Source: Desulfurispirillum indicum S5
Lineage (GTDB): Bacteria; Chrysiogenota; Chrysiogenetes; Chrysiogenales; Chrysiogenaceae
DNA: 64,000 bases
Direction: 5' to 3'
NCBI RefSeq assembly: GCF_000177635.2
Contig: NC_014836.1
Location: 1,934,001 to 1,998,000, forward strand
The stretch's first letter is position 1, and each line of letters opens with the position of its first letter. The position numbers and the translations under genes were made by a program. Below, in pieces: positions 43,276 to 52,025 of this stretch. Under the pieces are notes generated by a model that saw only the letters and a list, made by a program, of their open reading frames with translations, was not told where the DNA came from and ran no database searches.

Positions 43276-44226
43276 TCAGGCCCCGCCAAAGGTCTCCATG
43301 GTGTAACTCACCCGCTCACTGACGGTTTTATGGTGACGGGCCATGCTCTCTATCCTGCGCAGCCGAGGGAGAATTCCGCTGCCATTGGCCACCTGAATGG
43401 ACAGGCCGGGCCGGGCGTTGAGCTCCAGCAACAGCGGGCCGCGATATTTGTCCAGCACAATATCAGTACCGATATAGCCCAGGCCGGTAATATCGTGGCA
43501 GCGGGCTGCCAGGTGGAGCATTGCGGGCCAGCCGGGGATACTGATATCCTGAAAGTGTCTGCCGGTATCGGGGTGGGTTTCGATGGGCATGGAGTGCTGC
43601 ACCGCCTGCAGGCACCGGCCAGTGGCGATGTCCAGCCCCACACCCACGGCTCCCTGGTGCAGGTTGGCTTTCCCATCGGACTCATGGGTCGCCAGGCGCA
43701 GCATGGCCATAACAGGATAGCCCTGAAAGACAATAATGCGGATGTCGGGTACGCCTTCGTGGGAGTAGCCTTCAAAGAGATCATCAAAGTGGATCAGCTC
43801 CTCGACAATTACGGCATCAGGGGTGCCGGCCAGGGAGTAGAGGCCCGCCAGGATATTGGACATGTGGCGTTTAACATCGCGAATGCCGAGTACCGCTCCC
43901 GAGGACTTCACAAAAGCACCCCGCTCGCGTCCGGTTATCACCAGTATACCTTTGCCGCCGGAGCCTTTGGCGGGCTTGACAGCAAAGCCCGACAGTTCCC
44001 TGAGCTGCTGGTCAATCCGGTTGATTTTGTACTGTTCACGAACCATGAAGCACAGTCGTGGAACGGGGATATCGTGACGCTGGGCCAGGTATTTGGTCTT
44101 GAGTTTATCGTCCACCAGGGGATAGAGATGACGGGGATTATAGCGTCCGATGAAGTCGATATTACGGCAGTTCATGCCGAGAATGCCCATGCAGCGCAGC
44201 TCACCAGCGCTGACAAACCACCTCAT
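43276..44226 (-). CDS. RimK-like ATP-grasp ligase (alpha-L-glutamate ligase-related)
   Basis: A 316-residue ATP-grasp enzyme. GILGMNCRNIDFI at the start is followed by YPLVDDKLKTKYLA, the nucleotide loop FAVKPAKGSGGKGILVI, VEELIHF, and the metal-binding IGTDIVLDKYRGPLLLELNARPGL. Relatives form amide bonds between an amino acid and a peptide or protein carboxylate; the substrate here is unknown. The start at 44226 overlaps the stop of the transglutaminase-like gene (ATGA). Longer in-frame starts lie inside that gene. Last gene of a conserved three-gene operon. Confidence 0.87.
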   Translation of the reverse strand: MRWFVSAGELRCMGILGMNCRNIDFIGRYNPRHLYPLVDDKLKTKYLAQRHDIPVPRLCFMVREQYKINRIDQQLRELSGFAVKPAKGSGGKGILVITGRERGAFVKSSGAVLGIRDVKRHMSNILAGLYSLAGTPDAVIVEELIHFDDLFEGYSHEGVPDIRIIVFQGYPVMAMLRLATHESDGKANLHQGAVGVGLDIATGRCLQAVQHSMPIETHPDTGRHFQDISIPGWPAMLHLAARCHDITGLGYIGTDIVLDKYRGPLLLELNARPGLSIQVANGSGILPRLRRIESMARHHKTVSERVSYTMETFGGA

Positions 44227-45740
44227 GGCCGCCACTTCAGGCGCATGGCCCGGAACCGGCGCAACTCCAGAAGTTTGTAGCCGGTATAGTTCCCCATCAT
44301 CAGGATCAGCGCCACGAGAATCAGATTGATTTCGGGGAAATGAAAACTCAGGTGCTCCATGAGCGGCCACTGCATGAGCAGAAAGGCCAGGATAGCTACC
44401 AGCAGGCTGCCACCGCCCTGCATGAGCACTTCGCGGGGACCTTCATCCTCCCAGAGGATGGACATGCGCTCAATGGTCCAGGCGATGATGATGATGGGGA
44501 AGAAGGCAACGGTCATACCGGTATTGAAGCCCAACTGATAGCCAAAGAGACTGGAGAAGATGATGATGAAAATGACGATGACGACAATGGTGGCAATGCG
44601 CGCCACCAGCAGGAGGTTCAGGTAAGAGAGGTAGCTGCGCAGGAGCAGGCCGATGGCGACAATGGCGATAAAGCTGATCAGGCCGGGCAACAGAGTGGTC
44701 TGCAGAAACGACAGGGCAATGAGTATGGGCATGAAAGTACCTGATGTCTGCACGCCCACCATAATGCGCATGAACACCACCACCAGGGCACCAAGAGGCA
44801 GCAGAAGCAGCATTTTGAGCATACTCTGCTCCTCCACCGGCAGCTTGTGCACCCCGAAGAAGGAAAAGCCGGAGTCATCCATGGTCAGCCGTGCCAGCTG
44901 CACAGCGGAAATACTCTGGCGCATCATGGCAAAACGCACCTGTGAACCATGGCCTCCACTGACGTCCAGCAACGAGAGACTGTCCTGGCTCCACAGGAGA
45001 AAGTCTTCGGGAATACCCTGCTGCGCCGTACGGGGGTTGAAGAGCACCCAGCGATCGCGGGCAAATATTTCCAGCATGGGTATGAGCTGCTGGTTGCGGC
45101 GCCCGTCCTCCAGCTGCAGGCCCATAACCACGCGGGAGGGAATCTGGGCGTAGTTGAGCAGCTTTTCCAGCAGGGGAATCAGGGGCGTGGAAGAGAGCAG
45201 CAGCGCGGCGTTCTGCCCAGGTGTAGGAGTTGCCAGCAGCTTGATAAGCTCGCGGGTCATGCTCTCAGGAGTGCTGGACATGGCCCGTGCCGTTTCCAGA
45301 ATCTGGCGGGCAGCCAGTGCCTCGGACTCATCCCAGTGCACACTGGCAATGGATGGCGCACTGGCAGGCGCTTCGGATCCAGCACCCTGTCCGGGTATGA
45401 CCTGTGCCTTGTAGTAGAGGGTCTGCGCTCCGCTGACAGCGCGAACAGACCATTCTCCACGGCGATTGCCATTATTTTCCAGGATGGAAAATCCATACCC
45501 AGGCGAGGCAGTTTGCTCAGAAAAGAGGGCAAAGCCCGGCGGGCTGTCGGGGATATCCAGACTTACCGTCACCGGCCCGCCAGTGGCAGTAAAATCAATA
45601 CGAGCCTCAACGAGCCACACGGGAGTCTGGGCTCCCGGCAGAAAGGGAATCCCCATATGTTCGTGACGCAGCCAGGCAATGCTGAGGCCCGTCACTATAA
45701 GGGCGGCGACGATGAGGTACAGGGAGATGCGCGAAATCAT
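44223..45740 (-). CDS. Inactive transglutaminase-like protein fused to seven membrane helices
   Basis: A 505-residue protein. One N-terminal helix (residues 4-24) anchors a periplasmic region to about residue 255 with a transglutaminase-like fold that lacks the usual Cys-His-Asp set (IPSRVVMGLQLEDGRR, FARDRWVLFNPRTAQQG). About seven helices fill residues 300-490 (MLLLLPLGALVVVFMRIMVGVQTSGTFMP, GMTVAFFPIIIIAWTIERM). This is the 7TM_transglut architecture, always found with a RimK-like ligase and a retropepsin-like protein, as here. It overlaps both by 4 nt, which suggests a complex that senses or moves a peptide-type substrate across the inner membrane. Confidence 0.87.
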   Translation of the reverse strand: MISRISLYLIVAALIVTGLSIAWLRHEHMGIPFLPGAQTPVWLVEARIDFTATGGPVTVSLDIPDSPPGFALFSEQTASPGYGFSILENNGNRRGEWSVRAVSGAQTLYYKAQVIPGQGAGSEAPASAPSIASVHWDESEALAARQILETARAMSSTPESMTRELIKLLATPTPGQNAALLLSSTPLIPLLEKLLNYAQIPSRVVMGLQLEDGRRNQQLIPMLEIFARDRWVLFNPRTAQQGIPEDFLLWSQDSLSLLDVSGGHGSQVRFAMMRQSISAVQLARLTMDDSGFSFFGVHKLPVEEQSMLKMLLLLPLGALVVVFMRIMVGVQTSGTFMPILIALSFLQTTLLPGLISFIAIVAIGLLLRSYLSYLNLLLVARIATIVVIVIFIIIFSSLFGYQLGFNTGMTVAFFPIIIIAWTIERMSILWEDEGPREVLMQGGGSLLVAILAFLLMQWPLMEHLSFHFPEINLILVALILMMGNYTGYKLLELRRFRAMRLKWRP

Positions 45741-46543
45741 GGAGCTTCGCCAGGCACAGTGAGCTCAACGGGGAGCACAGGTGGAGCTATATTGGTCTGG
45801 GCAACATCCACCACCATGATATCCATCAGAATATTGCGCCCGATGAGAATGGGGAACTCCAGATGCTGACGGTCTGAAAGGGTAAACTGGGCTGTCTGGG
45901 TGGTTTTGCCAACGGTCACCCCCAGCTCAACGACGGGTCGCCGCTCGGCCTCATCCTGGATGGCCTGTATGATGCGCACATTGCGCACAATCTTGCGCTC
46001 AAGGACGATTTCACTGTCATCATCAGGGTTGACAATCGTAAAACGAACCCAACGTTCTCCATTGCGCTCAAAACGCTGAACATGGCGAGCATCCAGGGAC
46101 GATGTGGTGGCTCCGGTGTCAATGCGGGCAGGGAGCACAATGCCTGGTGGGGCCAGATACACGTTTTCAATGGAGCCGACAACCTGTTTGTCGGCATTGA
46201 CGGTGGCAAATGGCTCCAGCTGCACTTCAAACAGCTCCGTGTTCTCACTGTCCTTGACCTGCAGCCGAGTGGAGCGAATGAAACTTTCCCACTCCCGCTG
46301 ACGCGTATAGAGCTCAGCCTGTTGAGTGGAAACAGCCTGCAGCGCGCGCAGCACTTCCTCCTGCGACGCCAGTAACGCGCTTTGCATGGACGCCTGTTCA
46401 TTCGCCAGCAGTTCCATACGCTGCTCCTGCTCATCGATCCGCTGCTCCAGAGCCTGCAGATCACCCTCTCGAACCATCAGGTGACCAGGCGCGCAACCGC
46501 TCAGGAAAAAGGCAAATGTCATCATAGATGCAAATACTCTCAC
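45737..46543 (-). CDS. Retropepsin-like protease lipoprotein (RimK-associated, DUF785)
   Basis: A 268-residue lipoprotein: a short signal peptide with lipobox FFLSGC (Cys near residue 16), a coiled-coil (about 30-95, EGDLQALEQRIDEQEQRMEL) and a C-terminal retropepsin-like domain. That domain carries the aspartic-protease-type ARIDTGATTSSLDA and ends LIGRNILMDIMVVD. Databases often call the family ATP-dependent zinc protease, but the DTGA motif points to an aspartyl fold. GTG 46543 is chosen: GGAG lies 7 nt upstream, the product has a proper lipoprotein signal, and it fits the promoter at 46590-46618. First gene of the operon. Confidence 0.82.
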   Translation of the reverse strand: MRVFASMMTFAFFLSGCAPGHLMVREGDLQALEQRIDEQEQRMELLANEQASMQSALLASQEEVLRALQAVSTQQAELYTRQREWESFIRSTRLQVKDSENTELFEVQLEPFATVNADKQVVGSIENVYLAPPGIVLPARIDTGATTSSLDARHVQRFERNGERWVRFTIVNPDDDSEIVLERKIVRNVRIIQAIQDEAERRPVVELGVTVGKTTQTAQFTLSDRQHLEFPILIGRNILMDIMVVDVAQTNIAPPVLPVELTVPGEAP

Positions 46544-46589
46544 AGCAGATCTCCAGTATTTGTTTACGGCAGGGTTAACTTTCCGGCTC

Positions 46590-46618
46590 ACTGTATTGCG
46601 ATGCCACTGGAGTGTCAA
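46590..46618 (-). promoter_or_regulatory. Sigma-70 promoter of the protease/transglutaminase/ligase operon
   Basis: Minus-strand TTGACA (46618-46613), 17 bases, TACAGT (46595-46590). The start would be about 40 nt before the GTG at 46543, supporting that start codon. Confidence 0.6.
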
Positions 46619-46823
46619 GACACCGTGCAGCCTTTTCGCGGTGCGACACCGGTTGCGGTTGAACAATTCAGCGCAACACAGTAAAGTACTTTCAGAGTTC
46701 TGTACCCTTGGAAAGCAGACGGCTGACGCCTCCCTGCCTTTTTGCCGGAGAGTTTCAGCGGGATTTCCAAGAGCGGTGGCACGTGTCGGGCAACGCCGCA
46801 TATGCCATTCTCTGAGCAGCTGA

Positions 46824-46851
46824 TTACAGAAATATTACAGGAATTTTACCA
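46824..46851. promoter_or_regulatory. Pho-box-like array upstream of ppk1
   Basis: TTACAG, TTACAG and TTACCA start at 46824, 46835 and 46846, an exact 11-bp period. Read on the other strand the first two give CTGTAAT-N4-CTGTAAT, close to the PhoB box CTGTCAT-N4-CTGTCAC. A TATGAT -10 (46872-46877) follows on the plus strand, with the third repeat over the -35 position. This suggests phosphate-starvation control of ppk1. Confidence 0.5.
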
Positions 46852-46909
46852 TCGAAATTCCTCCAATACCCTATGATAGTGCCTTTCCACCTCACCAAGG
46901 AGCACTTGC

Positions 46910-48979
46910 ATGCGTAATGATCCCGTATTCCCTTATATCAACCGCGAAATCAGCTGGCTCTCCTTCAACGCCAGGGTACTGCAGGAAGCTACCAATCCGG
47001 AAGTTCCCCTGCTGGAGCGGCTGAAATTCCTGGGAATCTTCTCTTCCAACATGGATGAGTACTTTCGGGTGCGGGTTGCGACCATCAAGCGCTTCATTGA
47101 TATCGGCGAAAAAGCCCTGGATATTCTTGGCGACGATCCGCGCAAAATTCTACTGGCCATCAAGCGCATGGTGGCCACACAGCAGGACGCCTTCGAACAG
47201 GCCTATACCCGTATCCGCCACGAGCTGGAGCTTGAGAGTATTTTCATCATCGATGAAACCCAGCTTGACGAGCGCCAGGCGGCTTTCGTGGAGAGCTATT
47301 TCCACAACCGGGTGCGGCCCGCCCTCTTCCCCATCATGCTCGACCACATCAAGAGCTTCCCCAACCTCTATGACGGCAATGTCTACTTCGCCATCGAGAT
47401 GAGTCGCAGCGATGACCCCAGCCAGGAGAAACACGCCCTGCTGAAAATTCCCTCGGACGTCATGTCCCGCTTCCTGACCCTGCCACCCCAGGGGAAAAAT
47501 CAGTACATCATCCTCCTTGACGACGTGATCCGCCACTGCCTCAAGGATATTTTCAGTATCTTCGACTTTGACGTCTTCCGCGCCTTCACCATCAAGGTCA
47601 CCCGCGATGCCGAACTGGATATTGAAGACAATATGATCGAAAGCTACATCGACGCGGTCAGCCGCAGCCTGAAAAAACGCAAACAGGGCCGCCCGGTGCG
47701 CATGGTCTTTGATCGCACTATATCCGCAGATCTTTTGCAGTTTCTGACCCGCCGACTGCGCCTGAGTCGCCAGGACTCACTCATCGCCGCTGGTCGCTAT
47801 CATAACTTCAAAGACTTCATGAACTTCCCCGACGTGGGGCCACTGAGCTTCCGCTACGAGCCCCTGCCGCCGCTGCCCCATCCGGTACTGGCCGGACAGA
47901 AGCGCCTGCTGAGCATCATCCGCCAGCAGGACATCCTGCTGCACTTCCCCTACCAGTCCTTCCACTATATCCTCGACCTGCTGCGGGAAGCGGCCATCGA
48001 CCCTGACGTCATCAGCATCAACATGACCCTCTACCGTCTGGCCCAGAACTCCATGGTTATCAACGCCCTGAAAAATGCCGTCCGCAACGGCAAGAGTGTC
48101 ACAGTGGTCATTGAGTTGCAGGCGCGCTTTGACGAAAAAGCCAACATCTACTGGGCCCAGAAGCTGGAAGAAAACCGCGTGCGGGTCATTTACGGCGTAC
48201 CCGGCCTGAAGGTTCACTCCAAGCTCTGCCATATCACGCGGCGCGAGGAAGGGAAACTGGTGCACTACTGCACCATAGGTACCGGCAACTTCAACGAGTC
48301 CACTGCCCGGATTTACTGCGACGATACCCTGCTGACAGCCGACCCACGCATTACCCGCGATGTGGACAAGGTCTTCGCCTTCCTCAAGGACAACAGCCGG
48401 GTGCCCCGCTTCAAGCACCTGCTGGTAGCCCCCTTCCAGATGCGCCAGCACTTCGAACAGATGCTTGACCGGGAAATTGAAGCGGCGCGAGCCGGCCAGG
48501 AGGCATGGATATTCATCAAGGTCAACAGCCTGGTGGACCGGGCCATTATCGCCAAACTCTATGACGCAAGCAGGGCGGGGGTGAAAATCCGCATGATCAT
48601 CCGGGGAATCTGCTCCCTGGTCAAACGCAAGGACTTCAGTGACAATATCGAGATTATCAGCATTGTAGACCGCTTTTTGGAGCATTCACGGATATTCTTT
48701 TTCCACAATGGCGGCAAGCGACTATGCTTCATGGGCTCGGCGGACTGGATGCGCCGCAACCTCAGCAACCGGGTGGAGGTCATTACGCCCGTTTACAGTG
48801 AAGCGCTGCAGCAGGAACTGTGGGATATGCTGAGTATTCAGTGGCAGGATAACTGCCGTGCCCGGATCATCGACAGTCGCCAGAGCAATCCCATGCGTAC
48901 CCCCGGAGCCACGTCTCCCAGAATTCGAGCCCAATACGAAATCTATGACTACCTGCAAAGGAGTGTGACCCCATCATGA
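46910..48979 (+). CDS. ppk1: Polyphosphate kinase 1
   Basis: A 689-residue enzyme that builds polyphosphate from ATP. The N-terminal domain opens YINREISWLSFNARVLQEA and FLGIFSSNMDEYFRVRV. The catalytic PLD-like domains show HFPYQSFHYILDLLREAAIDPDV, IELQARFDEKANIYWAQKLE, the autophosphorylated His in VHSKLCHI, GTGNFNESTARIYCD, and a second block IRGICSLVKRKD with GSADWMRRNLSNRVE. Length is normal. AAGGAG precedes the ATG. It overlaps a ppx/gppA gene by 4 nt, so synthesis and breakdown of polyphosphate are co-expressed. A Pho-box-like array lies just upstream. Confidence 0.96.
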   Translation: MRNDPVFPYINREISWLSFNARVLQEATNPEVPLLERLKFLGIFSSNMDEYFRVRVATIKRFIDIGEKALDILGDDPRKILLAIKRMVATQQDAFEQAYTRIRHELELESIFIIDETQLDERQAAFVESYFHNRVRPALFPIMLDHIKSFPNLYDGNVYFAIEMSRSDDPSQEKHALLKIPSDVMSRFLTLPPQGKNQYIILLDDVIRHCLKDIFSIFDFDVFRAFTIKVTRDAELDIEDNMIESYIDAVSRSLKKRKQGRPVRMVFDRTISADLLQFLTRRLRLSRQDSLIAAGRYHNFKDFMNFPDVGPLSFRYEPLPPLPHPVLAGQKRLLSIIRQQDILLHFPYQSFHYILDLLREAAIDPDVISINMTLYRLAQNSMVINALKNAVRNGKSVTVVIELQARFDEKANIYWAQKLEENRVRVIYGVPGLKVHSKLCHITRREEGKLVHYCTIGTGNFNESTARIYCDDTLLTADPRITRDVDKVFAFLKDNSRVPRFKHLLVAPFQMRQHFEQMLDREIEAARAGQEAWIFIKVNSLVDRAIIAKLYDASRAGVKIRMIIRGICSLVKRKDFSDNIEIISIVDRFLEHSRIFFFHNGGKRLCFMGSADWMRRNLSNRVEVITPVYSEALQQELWDMLSIQWQDNCRARIIDSRQSNPMRTPGATSPRIRAQYEIYDYLQRSVTPS

Positions 48980-49863
48980 TGAAACTGGCCGCCATTGATA
49001 TCGGATCAAACGCCGTGCGACTCCTGATATCCCATGTATATGAAAATGGCGACAGCAGCCCCCTCATCAAAAAAGCATCCCTTTACCGCGTCCCCGTACG
49101 CCTTGGCGAAGACGCCTTTACCAGGGGCCATATTTCCGAGAAAAAAGCACAGCATCTCGTCAAGACCATGGTCGCCTTCAGAAACCTGCTGGACGTCATA
49201 GAACCAGCAGCCTGCATGGCCTGCGCCACTTCAGCCATGCGCGAAGCCGACAATGGCCAGGAAGTCATGGAGCGCGTCCTCAATCAAAGCGGCATTCAGA
49301 TCCACATCATCGATGGTGGCATGGAAGCCGATATGATCTGCTCCAACGCCATCGCCGAAAAACTCAACCACTCCAAATCCTACCTCTATATCGACATCGG
49401 TGGCGGCAGCACCGAACTGAGCTTTTTCTCCGGCGGTAAGCGCCTGGAATCACGCTCCTTTGACATTGGCACCATCCGGATTCTGGAGGGGCTGGTGAGC
49501 AGCGAACGCTGGAAGGAGATGGGCAGCTGGATCAAAAGTACCACCAAGGGGCACAGCCCCATCCTCGGCATTGGCTCCGGCGGCAATATCAATAAAATCG
49601 CCAAAATCGCCGAAAAGGACTCCACCTCGCCCCTCAGCCTCGCCAGAATGCAGAAAGTTCATCAGCATATTCAATCGCACACCTATGAAGAACGCATGCG
49701 CAAACTCGGCCTCCGCCCGGACCGAGCTGATGTCATCGTGCCCGCTGGCGAAATCATCCTCTTTGTGATGGAAGCCGCTCGCATGAGCAAGCTGCTGGTA
49801 CCCAAAATCGGACTCTCAGACGGCATCATTCACCACCTCTACCAGCAGCAGAAAACTTCCTGA
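48976..49863 (+). CDS. Ppx/GppA-family phosphatase (copy 2, beside ppk1)
   Basis: A 295-residue actin-fold phosphatase: AAIDIGSNAVRLLISHVYEN at the start, YIDIGGGSTELSFFSGGKRL, and GIGSGGNINKIAKIAEKD. It lacks the C-terminal HD domain of long Ppx proteins. Coupling to ppk1 argues for exopolyphosphatase activity, hydrolysing terminal residues of polyphosphate, though GppA activity cannot be excluded. It is only distantly similar to the copy at 7743. The 149-bp gap that follows holds the tetR regulatory region. Confidence 0.9.
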   Translation: MMKLAAIDIGSNAVRLLISHVYENGDSSPLIKKASLYRVPVRLGEDAFTRGHISEKKAQHLVKTMVAFRNLLDVIEPAACMACATSAMREADNGQEVMERVLNQSGIQIHIIDGGMEADMICSNAIAEKLNHSKSYLYIDIGGGSTELSFFSGGKRLESRSFDIGTIRILEGLVSSERWKEMGSWIKSTTKGHSPILGIGSGGNINKIAKIAEKDSTSPLSLARMQKVHQHIQSHTYEERMRKLGLRPDRADVIVPAGEIILFVMEAARMSKLLVPKIGLSDGIIHHLYQQQKTS

Positions 49864-49964
49864 CCGCTTTCTGGCAACCATACGCCACAATACCCTATTC
49901 ACTAGCGGCACCACGAAAAGCAAACAGCAAAGCTGATAGCTTTCGCGTCCATATTTCCCTTGAA

Positions 49965-49986
49965 ATTAATTAATCGATCATTTAAT
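49965..49986. promoter_or_regulatory. Palindromic operator upstream of tetR
   Basis: A 22-bp AT-rich inverted repeat centred on ATCGAT (ATTAATTAATCGAT then CATTTAAT), with two mismatched pairs, 27 bp before the tetR ATG. It is the expected place and size for autoregulation of the pump operon. Confidence 0.5.
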
Positions 49987-50012
49987 ATCTGACCACCATT
50001 CAGGAGCACCCC

Positions 50013-50675
50013 ATGCACAAGCAGTTGAACAGAAAACCTGGCAGGCCAAAGGGAACCAATACCGAGCAGCGCGAGCAGTTACTCGACATCACCGTGGAGC
50101 ACTGCGCTCGTCACGGCATTGGCGCAACCAGCCTGCGCGCCATTGCCAATGCAGGTGGAGTCACCCCTGCCATGATCAGCTACTACTTCGGCTCCAAGGA
50201 TCAACTGCTGGACGCCGTTATCAATGAGCGTCTGATACCTGCCTTTGACGGGCTGCGCCAGGAGCTGCTGTCGGCTGGCGACAATACGCGTACACTCGTG
50301 CGCACTTTTGTGACAGCCGTCCACGCCATGGTGCGGCGCCATCCATGGCTGCCGGGTCTCTGGATACGGGAAGTTGTCAATGAAGATGGTGCCCTGCGCC
50401 AGTTTCTGCTGAGTTATGTGGTCAAGAACCTGAAGCTCCCCAGTAAACTGGCCCAAGCCTTCCAGAACGCTCGGGAGCAGGGCAGTGTGAATCCCCATGT
50501 GGAACCACACCTGTTGCCCGTCTCCCTCATAGGCCTGACAATGTTTCCCCTGGCAACCACCTCCCTCTGGCAGCAGCACTTTGGCCCTGAAACGCTGAAC
50601 ATCAGCCAGGAACGTTTGCAAGATCACACCATCGCCCTGCTGGAACACGGACTCTTTCCCGCTGCAGACAACTGA
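50013..50675 (+). CDS. TetR-family transcriptional repressor
   Basis: A 220-residue regulator. The N-terminal HTH (REQLLDITVEHCARHGIGATSLRAIANAGGVTPAMISYYFGSKDQLLDAV, seen in pieces from residue 18) is followed by a TetR C-terminal ligand domain with WLPGLWIREVVNEDGALRQFLL. AGGAG lies 7 nt before the ATG. It heads an operon with the RND adaptor 18 nt downstream, so it very likely represses the pump and senses its substrate. Confidence 0.92.
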   Translation: MHKQLNRKPGRPKGTNTEQREQLLDITVEHCARHGIGATSLRAIANAGGVTPAMISYYFGSKDQLLDAVINERLIPAFDGLRQELLSAGDNTRTLVRTFVTAVHAMVRRHPWLPGLWIREVVNEDGALRQFLLSYVVKNLKLPSKLAQAFQNAREQGSVNPHVEPHLLPVSLIGLTMFPLATTSLWQQHFGPETLNISQERLQDHTIALLEHGLFPAADN

Positions 50676-50693
50676 TAACAAAAGGAGCCTCCC

Positions 50694-52025
50694 ATGCCAT
50701 CCGTCCGCCGGAAACTCGCAATCTTTCTCCCCATGGCTTCAGGCATTCTCCTGGTCGTCATCCTGGTTGCCAGTCGCAGTGGCCCACAGCACAACGCCCA
50801 GGGAACAGAAATTCCAGTGGTCTCCACCATTCAGGTGAAGGAGGTTGACTTCCTCCCCAGAGTCCGCGCCACAGGTACGGTTACTGCCGGGCGCAGCTGG
50901 CGGGCTGTGGCCGAGGTCGGAGGACGGGTTGAACTGGTCACAGATCTGCTGCAAACGGGCAAGGCAGTAGAGGGCAACCGTCTGCTGCTGCGCATAGAGT
51001 CCACCGACTACGACAATGCCCTGGCCGATGCCCACGCGGTCTGGCTGGCGGCGAAAGCCCAGGTTGCCGAGCTGGAGAGTCGCCGGGAAAGCATGAAAGC
51101 ATCACTTCTGCTGGAAGCGCGGGCTCTGGAGCTGGCGGAACGTGAATTGACCCGACAGCAGGGTCTGGCAGCCACGGGAACCATCTCCCAGACACAACTG
51201 GAGCGTGAGGAGCGCAGTTTCCTGCAGCAGCGCCAGAGCGTGCAGCAGTTGCGCAATACGCTGAATCAACTCCCCCACGAACGTGAACGGCTGCTGGCCC
51301 AGCAGGAAAGCGCCCGCGCCCGCATGGAGCGCGCCAGGCGCGATGTGGAACGCACCAGGGTGCAATCCCCCTATGCCGTCGTTATCGGGCCGGTACATGT
51401 GAATACGGGGCAGGTCGTGTCCCCGGGAACCCTATTATTCGAAGCCCATGACCACCAATCCATGGAGGTTGTGGCCCACCTGCCCCTTGGTCGTCTTGCG
51501 TCGCTCACCAGCAGCACGCCCACGGAGAGTTCTCTGCCTCCACGCCAGGATTTTACCAATCTCGGTGCCCGTCTTCTGCTGCCCGGCATCCCTGAACCCG
51601 TATCCGCTGAAGTGCTGCGTTTTACCGACGCCCTGGATCAGCACACTCGCACTCTGGGTGTCGTCCTGCGCATCAACGCCTGGCAATGGCAACAATCCTT
51701 TCCAGCGCGCCCCTTCCCCTTACTTCCCGGTATGTTTGTCGAGGTGGAACTGACAGGTGTTCCACGTTCTGCGGCTATCCTGCTGCCCCGCTCCAGTGTT
51801 CGCCAGGATAGCGTGGTGCTGGTTGTCGACAGCGAGCAGCGCCTAGAGCGCCGCCAGGTTTCCATCGGCCATAGGTACGGTGAACTGGTGCAGGTTCTGG
51901 ATGGAGTAAAGCCAGGCGAGACGGTCGTGGCGGGCGACCTGATGCCCGCCATTGAGGGCCGCACGGTCGAGCCCCGCTTCAGTGCAGCTTCCCAGCAGCT
52001 CATTGAAGGTGCGGGTGCGCCATGA
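50694..52025 (+). CDS. RND efflux periplasmic adaptor (membrane fusion protein)
   Basis: A 443-residue HlyD/AcrA-type adaptor. It has an N-terminal anchor helix (residues 8-27), a biotinyl-lipoyl half-motif (GRSWRAVAEVGGRVELVTDLLQTG), a long helical hairpin (about 100-205, LLEARALELAERELTRQQGL) and the closing lipoyl part (RTRVQSPYAVVIGPVHVNTGQVVSPG). A beta-barrel (LLLPGIPEPVSAEVLRF) and a membrane-proximal domain follow. It links the inner-membrane pump to an outer-membrane channel. AAAGGAG precedes the ATG. Overlap with the permease gene is 4 nt. Confidence 0.92.
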   Translation: MPSVRRKLAIFLPMASGILLVVILVASRSGPQHNAQGTEIPVVSTIQVKEVDFLPRVRATGTVTAGRSWRAVAEVGGRVELVTDLLQTGKAVEGNRLLLRIESTDYDNALADAHAVWLAAKAQVAELESRRESMKASLLLEARALELAERELTRQQGLAATGTISQTQLEREERSFLQQRQSVQQLRNTLNQLPHERERLLAQQESARARMERARRDVERTRVQSPYAVVIGPVHVNTGQVVSPGTLLFEAHDHQSMEVVAHLPLGRLASLTSSTPTESSLPPRQDFTNLGARLLLPGIPEPVSAEVLRFTDALDQHTRTLGVVLRINAWQWQQSFPARPFPLLPGMFVEVELTGVPRSAAILLPRSSVRQDSVVLVVDSEQRLERRQVSIGHRYGELVQVLDGVKPGETVVAGDLMPAIEGRTVEPRFSAASQQLIEGAGAP

